Shown: in pieces, positions 57,231 through 64,000 of the stretch
Numbering within the stretch: position 1 is the stretch's first letter
Layout: every line of letters starts with the position of its first letter
Assembly: GCA_949825025.1 (NCBI GenBank)
Contig: OX463785.1
Coordinates: forward strand, 20,151,971 to 20,215,970
From: Siphlonurus alternatus
Taxonomy: Eukaryota; Arthropoda; Insecta; Ephemeroptera; Siphlonuridae
Length of the DNA stretch: 64,000 nt
Reading direction: 5' to 3'
Made by a program: the position numbers and the translations under genes
Notes under the pieces: generated by a model
What the model saw: the letters and a program-made list of their open reading frames with translations, nothing else
What the model was told of the DNA's origin: nothing
Database searches by the model: none

Positions 57231-57756
57231 AATAAGCCATGAGAGAAATAGCAAAGTTCATGACGTTGTTGTTATTATTATTTTTTTAATTCGCAGTAAA
57301 TAGGAATATATATAATAAGAACTTATAATTATTAATTTGGAATAATAATTGATTTCATTATTTAGTAGTTTTTAACGAGTGTATTTTTGATGTTCAAGAT
57401 GAGAAATATAAAAAAATATTTTGATACTAAATTTCATGTAACTTTTAAACAACTTTTTCTTTATTAACTTTATAACTGAAATAAATATTAATAAAAGAGT
57501 AACAACTGTTTCATTTTTTACTAAAAATGCCTTTACATTTAATATTATTAGTTTTCTTAAAATATAAAGAAATTAAATTTGTTCACTTCAAAATAATACT
57601 TCTTGCAGGCTGATATAATATTATCAAGGTGGATAAATCACCCACCTAGAACAGTCGTCGCTTTGGAAAATTTCCCTTTGCAGTCTTATTAATCAATATG
57701 CCTCATACAAATAACACAGGGTATAGTAATGAAATAACAAGACTGTAAGTATGGGA

Positions 57757-58089
57757 AATAAGTACTTGGATGGGTGACCGTTTCAAGTAAAAAATACGCT
57801 GCTCCCTCCCTGGGGTAAATTCATCTCGCTTTCCACCCAGTGCAGTGATGCACTTGTGTGTGGTTCCCCAGGCTTTGGACATTGCTTTGGTCCATTGAGA
57901 AAAAGTAGAGGTGTCCGTCCTGACTGAGGTTTTCCACGGTTCCCTCAGTCTCACCTCAGCGAATGCTGGGACGCGTAACAGGCCGTGGCATCCGTTCCCT
58001 ACCTTATCCCTACCCAGTACCCCGCCACGAGCTGTAAGCTCTTACAATTAGGGGTGTATCCTTGTAAAAAAAAAAAAAAAAAAAAAAAA
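57757..58089 (+). mobile_element. 5S-derived SINE, copy 4 with intact A tail
   Basis: The 5S box-C text AGTACTTGGATGGGTGACCG at 57761-57780 is followed by the shared body (CTCCCTCCCTGGGG; GACTGAGGTTTTCCACGG; AACAGGCCGTGGC; CCCGCCACGAGCTGTAAGC) and by TGTATCCTTGT plus an A run of about 24. The head is shorter than in copy 1. Confidence 0.85.
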
Positions 58090-58609
58090 TTCCAAAGTGA
58101 AAAGTGGAACTTCCAAGTTAAATTAGCCAACTTTAAAAATTAATAACTAAAAAAACTAGCTCAAATTTGCATACCTGATATTTTAACTACTGAATAGGCA
58201 GAATAGGGGACATTTTAAGATATGTTTCAGTATGTCCATGTGTGGGAATTTTTTTGAGAGCGAGTATACATGTGCAATAATTAAGCAATACTACACTTTG
58301 ACGCTGCAATATAATTTAATATTGAGAAATTTATAAATAGTGAGATGTAAATCAAGTGTCAAAACTCAAAATGTTGATAATTTTTCTGTGTACATCCAAA
58401 CAGATATACTGGACTATAGCTTGATATATTAACAGCAGCACTGCTTTTATCATCCAGATGTAAGGATGCATGTTTTAATTATTTAGCAACCACCATGTGG
58501 AAAATTTTATCGGAACCATATGTGAAAAGAATTGAAATATTAAAATCTGTTCTTCTAAAATTTCACATACGATAGATAACATGTTTAGCAAGTTCCTGCT
58601 TCAGCTCAG

Positions 58610-58727
58610 TATATAAGCCAGAGAATGTGGTTTGGAATATACAAAAGCGAACTATATTGTATACGTGTAGCAGCGTTAATACTACTAAAGTTGGTCATAT
58701 TTTGAAATATCTTACGAGTGCAGTAAG
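58610..58727 (+). promoter_or_regulatory. Possible TATA promoter and non-coding first exon
   Basis: TATATAAG at 58610-58617 is followed about 110 bases later by a strong donor (gcagtaag then gtaagt at 58728). No ATG-initiated frame fits between them, so this would be an untranslated first exon of a + strand gene whose body lies beyond 64,000, with the macrosatellite inside its first intron. Motif-based inference only. Confidence 0.35.
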
Positions 58728-58882
58728 GTAAGTTCTTATTTATTTCGTGTAATTATTACAATGAGCGTTGTCAATATAATGTATTTTACATATTTTTATT
58801 TTAATTTCTTATGATGATGATCGACTTTGTAAAAAAAAAACTTATTATTTATTTATTTTTTTTTTTATTTCATAAATAGTAA

Positions 58883-60226
58883 TAACCCTTAGTTAAGCGA
58901 CACTTTTCGCGCGTAGGGATCCTCGTAAGAAACGCCCGCGAGATTTTCTTTTCGCGTGGCAGAGGTGTTCCCGTCCGGAATCGACCCGGGAGACGGGGGC
59001 GCGGGCTGGGGGGCCTCCCGAGGTTTCCGGAACCGCCTCCCTAAAATCGAGTTTCCGTTCGGGAGGGGCGCCGGAGGGCGAGAGAGGGCGGAAATCTCGA
59101 GCCGGGGACGAGATTTCGGGGAAGTTGCGGGCCTCCGGGGGCCCTCCCCGGCGTCCGTCCTCGGCGCCGCGGGAGGGGCGGACCGGTCCTCTCGGAGGTT
59201 CATGAAGCCCTTTTTCCACTTTCGTCCCTCCTCCGACGGGGCGGGGGCGAGACCGCCCCCGACCCCGCGGGACGGTGCGGCGTCTATCGGACCTCGCGGT
59301 TCTCGTGGCACGCGACCGGCGGCCCGCCGACGCGCCTCGAGACGAAGCGACCGATCCGTCGCGTCTCTCGCGCCTCTTGCCGCGAACGCGCGTCCCGTCG
59401 GGGGGTCGTTCGGGGCGGGGGAACCGCGGAAACTTTATCATCGGGGTCGCCCCCGACGTTTGCTAACTCGTCCGGGCACGAGAGTAGGTTAGGTCCGACA
59501 TCGGTCGATTGACACGGCCGATCGAGCGGACCACAAATGAACAGAGAGCTTTTTTCGAAAGCGGGCCTGCTTTCCGTCAACGGGGACGTCAAAGTCGGGT
59601 CCACCTCTCTTTGAGCAACGTCGGGTGCCATTTCGCGATTTGAAATCCTGCCTCCGTTCGAGGGGCGTGTTCGCGAGAATGACGTCGCGACACCTTTCCA
59701 TTGCGATTTTAATACTTTTCGTACTTACTCGATTGAAACGCTCCGTTTCCCGAGCTGACCGTGCGGTCGACGGGAAAAAAGTTAGGTCGTGGCATTCAGA
59801 CGCGCCCACATACGGACGGATCTACATGACGTTGACAGCCATGACAGGGCGTAATGCCGCGTCGTCGCTAGGTCTACGTCTCACTCGCTTCATCCGAGAG
59901 GCGGAAGCGGGACTCTCGATAGAGACTTCCTGGGGGAGTCTCGTGCCGGTCCGACACAAGGGTGCACTATTTATCATACATTCTGGAAGGTTCCGGGGCG
60001 GTACGAGAAAAGGCCACCAGGTGGCAGCACGGCTCGGAGAATCACCAGATATAGTGGCGATCGCCGTCGAAATACTTCTACACTAAGTTCACAGATGGCG
60101 CGCAAATCCATTTTTATGACACGTGCAATTTTTGGTCACCACCACGTCGTCGCGACTCTCCTTCTCAAAAAGAAAATAAAAAAAAAAAACAAAAAAAAAA
60201 AGGCCGGCGACCACCCGCACCCCTAG
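58883..60226 (+). repeat. Macrosatellite unit 1
   Basis: Contains TTCTGGAAGGTTC (heat-shock element) at 59981-59993 and CCACCAGGTGGCAG (CTCF-like core) at 60014-60027. It has the longest form of a + strand frame (153 codons from 59625). Confidence 0.93.
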
Positions 60227-61566
60227 TAACCCTTAGTTAAGCGGCACTTTTCGCGCGTAGGGATCCTCGTAAGAAACGCCCGCGAGATTTTCTTTTCGCG
60301 TGGCAGAGGTGTTCCCGTCCGGAATCGACCCGGGAGACGGGGGCGCGGGGTGGGGGGCCTCCCGAGGTTTCCGGAACCGCCTCCCTAAAATCGAGTTTCC
60401 GTTCGGGAGGGGCGCCGGAGGGCGAGAGAGGGCGGAAATCTCGAGCCGGGGACGACATTTCGGGGAAGTTGCGGGCCTCCGGGGGCCCTCCCCGGCGTCC
60501 GTCCTCGGCGCCGCGGGAGGGGCGGACCGGTCCTCTCGGAGGTTCATGAAGCCCTTTTTCCACTTTCGTCCCTCCTCCGACGGGGCGGGGGCGAGACCGC
60601 CCTCGACCCCGCGGGACGGTGCGGCGTCTGTCGGACCTCGCGGTTCTCGTGGCACGCGACCGGCGGCCCGCCGACGCGCCTCGAGACGAAGCGACCGATC
60701 CGTCGCGTCTCTCGCGCGTCTCGCCGCGAACGCGCGTCCCGTCGGGGGGTCGCTCGGGGCGGGGGAACCGCGGAAACTTTATCATCGGGGTCGCCCCCGA
60801 CGTTTGCTAACTCGTCCGGGCACGAGAGTAGGTTAGGTCCGACATCGGTCGATTGACACGGCCGATCGAGCGGACCACAAATGAGCAGAGAGCTTTTTTC
60901 GAAAGCGGGCCTGCTTTCCGTCAACGGGGACGTCAAAGTCGGGCCCACCTCTCTTTGAGCAACGTCGGGTGCCATTTCGCGATTTGAAATCCTGCCTCCG
61001 TTCGAGGGGCGTGTTCGCGAGAATGACGTCGCGACACCTTTCCGTTGCGATTTTAATACTTTTCGTACTTACTCGATTGAAACGCTCCGTTTCCCGAGCT
61101 GACCGTGCGGTCGACGGGAAAAAAGTTAGGTCGTGGCATTCAGACGCGCTCACATACGGACGGATCTACATGACGTTGACAGCCATGACAGGGCGTAATG
61201 CCGCGTCGTCGCTAGGTCTACGTCTCACTCGCTTCATCCGAGAGGCGGAAGCGGGACTCTCGATAGAGACTTCCTGGGGGAGTCTCGTGCCGGTCCGACA
61301 CAAGGGTGCACTATTTATCATACATTCTGGAAGGTTCCGGGGCGGTACGAGAAAAGGCCACCAGGTGGCAGCACGGCTCGGAGAATCACCAGATATAGTG
61401 GCGATCGCCGTCGAAATACTTCTACACTGAGTTCACAGATGGCGCGCAAATCCATTTTTATGACACGTGCAATTTTTGGTCACCACCACGTCGTCGCGAC
61501 TCTCCTTCTCAAAAAGAAAATAAAAAAAAAAACAAAAAAAAGAGGCCTGCGACCACCCGCACCCCT
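60227..61566 (+). repeat. Macrosatellite unit 2
   Basis: Heat-shock element at 61325-61337 and CTCF-like core at 61358-61371. The 153-codon + strand frame is intact (60969-61430). The tail lacks the TAA seen at the other unit starts. Confidence 0.93.
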
Positions 61567-62910
61567 AGACCCTTAGTTAAGCGGCACTTTTCGCGCGTAG
61601 GGATCCTCGTAAGAAACGCCCGCGAGATTTTCTTTTCGCGTGGCAGAGGTGTTCCCGTCCGGAATCGACCCGGGAGACGGGGGCGCGGGGTGGGGGGCCT
61701 CCCGAGGTTTCCGGAACCGCTTCCCTAAAATCGAGTTTCCGTTCGGGAGGGGCGCCGGAGGGCGAGAGAGGGCGAAAATCTCGAGCCGGGGACGAGATTT
61801 CGGGGAAGTTGCGGGCCTCCGGGGGCCCTCCCCGGCGTCCGTCCTCGGCGCCGCGGGAGGGGCGGACCGGTCCTCTCGGAGGTTCATGAAGCCTTTTTTC
61901 CACTTTCGTCCCTCCTCCGACGGGGCGGGGGCGAGACCGCCCCCGACCCCGCGGGACGGTGCGGCGTCTGTCGGACCTCGCGGTTCTCGTGGCACGCGAC
62001 CGGCGGCCCGCCGACGCGCCTCGAGACGAAGCGACCGATCCGTCGCGTCTCTCGCGCGTCTCGCCGCGAACGCGCTTCCCGTCGGGGGGTCGCTCGGGGC
62101 GGGGGAACCGCGGAAACTTTATCATCGGGGTCGCCCCCGACGTTTGCTAACTCGTCCGGGCACGAGAGTAGGTTAGGTCCGACGTCGGTCGATTGACACG
62201 GCCGATCGAGCTGACCACAAATGAGCAGAGAGCTTTTTTCGAAAGCGGGCCTGCTTTCCGTCCACGGGGACGTCAAAGTCGGGCCCACCTCTCTTTGAGC
62301 AACGTCGGGTGCCATTTCGCGATTTGAAATCCTGCCTCCGTTCGAGGGGCGTGTTCGCGAGAATGACGTCGCGACACCTTTCCATCGCGATTTTAATACT
62401 TTTCGTACTTACTCGATTGAAACGTTCCGTTTCCCGAGCTGACCGTGCGGTCGACGGGAAAAAAGTTAGGTCGTGGCATTCAGACGCGCTCACATACGGA
62501 TGGATCTACATGACGTTGACAGCCATGACAGGGCGTAATGCCGCGTCGTCGCTAGGTCTACGTCTCACTCGCTTCATCTGAGAGGCGGAAACGGGACTCT
62601 CGATAGAGACTTCCTGGGGGAGTCTCGTGCCGGTCCGACACAAGCGGTGCACTATTTATTATACATTCTGGAAGGTTCCGGGGCGGTACGAGAAAAGGCC
62701 GCCAGGTGGCAGCATGGCTCGGAGAATCACCAGATATAGTGGCGATCGCCGTCGAAATACTTCTACACTAAGTTCACAGATGGCGCGCAAATCCATCTAT
62801 ATGACACGTGCAAATTTTGGCCACCACCGCGTCGTCGCGACTCTCCTTCTCAAAAAGAAAAGAAAAAAAAAGAAAAAAAAAAAGGGCCGGCGACCACCCC
62901 GCACCCCTAG
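61567..62910 (+). repeat. Macrosatellite unit 3
   Basis: Heat-shock element at 62666-62678 and a CTCF-like core with one substitution (CCGCCAGGTGGCAG) at 62699-62712. The + strand frame is cut short by a CGA to TGA change at about 62579. Confidence 0.93.
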
Positions 62911-64000
62911 TAACCCTTAGTTAAGCGGCACTTTTCGCGCGTAGGGATCCTCGTAAGAAACGCCCGCGAGATTTTCTTTTCGCGTGGCAGAGGTGTTCCC
63001 GTCCGGAATCGACCCGGGAGACGGGGGCGCGGGGTGGGGGGCCTCCCGAGGTTTCCGGAACCGCCTCCCTAAAATCGAGTTTCCGTTCGGGAGGGGCGCC
63101 GGAGGGCGAGAGAGGGCGGAAATCTCGAGCCGGGGACGAGATTTCGGGGAAGTTGCGGGCCTCCGGGGGCCCTCCCCGGTGTCCGTCCTCGGCGCCGCGG
63201 GAGGGGCGGACCGGTCCTCTCGGAGGTTCATGAAGCCCTTTTTCCACTTTCGTCCCTCCTCCGACGGGGCGGGGGCGAGACCGCCCTCGACCCCGCGGGA
63301 CGGTGCGGCGTCTATCGGACCTCGCGGTTCTCGTGGCACGCGACCGGCGGCCCGCCGACGCGCCTCGAGACGAAGCGACCGATCCGTCGCGTCTCTCGCG
63401 CCTCTTGCCGCGAACGCGCGTCCCGTCGGGGGGTCGCTCGGGGCGGGGGAACCGCGGAAACTTTATCATCGGGGTCGCCCCCGACGTTTGCTAACTCATC
63501 CGGGCACGAGAGTAGGTTAGGTCCGACATCGGTCGATTGACACGGCCGATCGAGCGGACCACAAATGAACAGAGAGCTTTTTTCGAAAGCGGGCCTGCTT
63601 TCCGTCAACGGGGACGTCAAAGTCGGGCCCACCTCTCTTTGAGCAACGTCGGGTGCCATTTCGCGATTTGAAATCCTGCCTCCGTTAGAGGGGCGTGTTC
63701 GCGAGAATGACGTCGCGACACCTTTCCATTGCGATTTTAATACTTTTCGTACCTACTCGATTGAAACGCTCCGTTTCCCGAGCTGACCGTGCGGTCGACG
63801 GGAAAAAAGTTAGGTCGTGGCATTCAGACGCGCCCACATACGGACGGATCTACATGACGTTGACAGCCATGACAGGGCGTAATGCCGCGTCGTCGCTAGG
63901 TCTACGTCTCACTCGCTTCATCCGAGAGGCGGAAGCGTGACTCTCGATAGAGACTTCCTGGGGGAGTCTCGTGCCGGTCCGACACAAGGGTGCACTATTT
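62911..64000 (+). repeat. Macrosatellite unit 4, cut by the window end
   Basis: Matches units 1-3 up to 64000, stopping just before the heat-shock element. The + strand frame is ended by a different change (GGA to TGA near 63938), independent of that in unit 3. Confidence 0.92.

Larger units (their letters stand above)
56341..58600. other. Spacer between DXO and the macrosatellite
   Basis: AT-rich with no coding gene recognised. It holds a MITE (57098-57230), a small hairpin repeat (near 57680-57735), a full 5S-derived SINE (57757-58089) and a decayed foldback fragment (about 58090-58240). Short open frames at 56574-56765 and 56855-57073 look random. Confidence 0.55.
58883..64000 (+). repeat. 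GC-rich macrosatellite array, 1.34-kb unit, about 3.8 units
   Basis: Units start at TAACCCTTAGTTAAGC: 58883, 60227, about 61567 and 62911; the window ends within the fourth. Unit length is about 1,340-1,344 and copies differ at only a few percent of sites or fewer. Each complete unit ends with an A-rich stretch, then a GACCACC(C)GCACCCCTAG tail. The composition is GC- and CpG-rich, in sharp contrast to the AT-rich flank, and the left junction is abrupt. Open frames of 140-182 codons exist on both strands and overlap in several frames; this is what GC-rich DNA produces. I do not recognise the unit. It could be an rDNA-spacer-like or subtelomeric satellite. Confidence 0.93.

Noticed and set aside
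57761..57780. 5S rRNA gene
   Set aside because: Only the box C region matches. The sequence continues into a SINE body with an A tail, so it is a 5S-derived retroposon.
58889..63940. Many 100-182-codon frames on both strands of the GC-rich array
   Set aside because: They overlap in several frames and both strands at once, show no family features and carry different stops between near-identical units. They are expected in GC-rich DNA.

Overview
This is insect-like (arthropod) nuclear DNA. The genes have many short exons with GT..AG introns and AATAAA poly(A) signals. The background is very AT-rich and crowded with short inverted-repeat transposons. One M1 aminopeptidase, five tandem odorant-binding-protein (OBP) genes and one DXO/Rai1 decapping nuclease were rebuilt exon by exon from splice sites and phase. 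The order is not proven. The OBP family and the GPI-tailed aminopeptidase fit an insect; no species is claimed. All seven genes lie on the + strand.

Layout. 1-13,600: a complete aminopeptidase N-like gene in 15 coding exons (947 aa). It has a signal peptide, NAMEN, HELAH-x18-E and a hydrophobic C-terminal tail. 13,596-43,430: five OBP genes (A-E) in head-to-tail order, each with the same seven-exon coding plan and intron phases. B, C and D share an almost identical core promoter and signal-peptide exon although their mature parts have diverged. In C, D and E the stop codon is the first codon of the last coding exon, and in C and D the 3' UTR is split by another intron. The spacers hold hairpin MITEs, a 5S-rRNA-derived SINE, minisatellites and a 28S rRNA fragment. 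44,577-48,048: an element with inverted ends that contains a 5'-truncated, frameshifted non-LTR retrotransposon. 48,050-51,600: no gene recognised, duplicated non-coding blocks. 51,610-56,011: DXO in five coding exons (348 aa). 56,012-58,880: repeats and a possible promoter with a first exon for a gene beyond the window. 58,883-64,000: an abrupt change to a GC-rich, CpG-rich macrosatellite, three full units of about 1,340-1,344 bp and part of a fourth, nearly identical.

How it works together. The OBPs are small secreted carriers that bind hydrophobic ligands such as odorants; the tandem array is the usual birth-and-death arrangement of that family. The aminopeptidase (cell-surface peptide trimming) and DXO (removal of faulty RNA caps) are unrelated neighbours. 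The most unusual parts are the macrosatellite, in which every complete unit carries a perfect three-box heat-shock element about 20 bp from a 14-bp CTCF-like core; the homogenised promoter plus signal exon of OBPs B-D; and several foldback families that independently carry TGACGTCA on both arms. No similarity search or folding was run; all calls are from reading the sequence.
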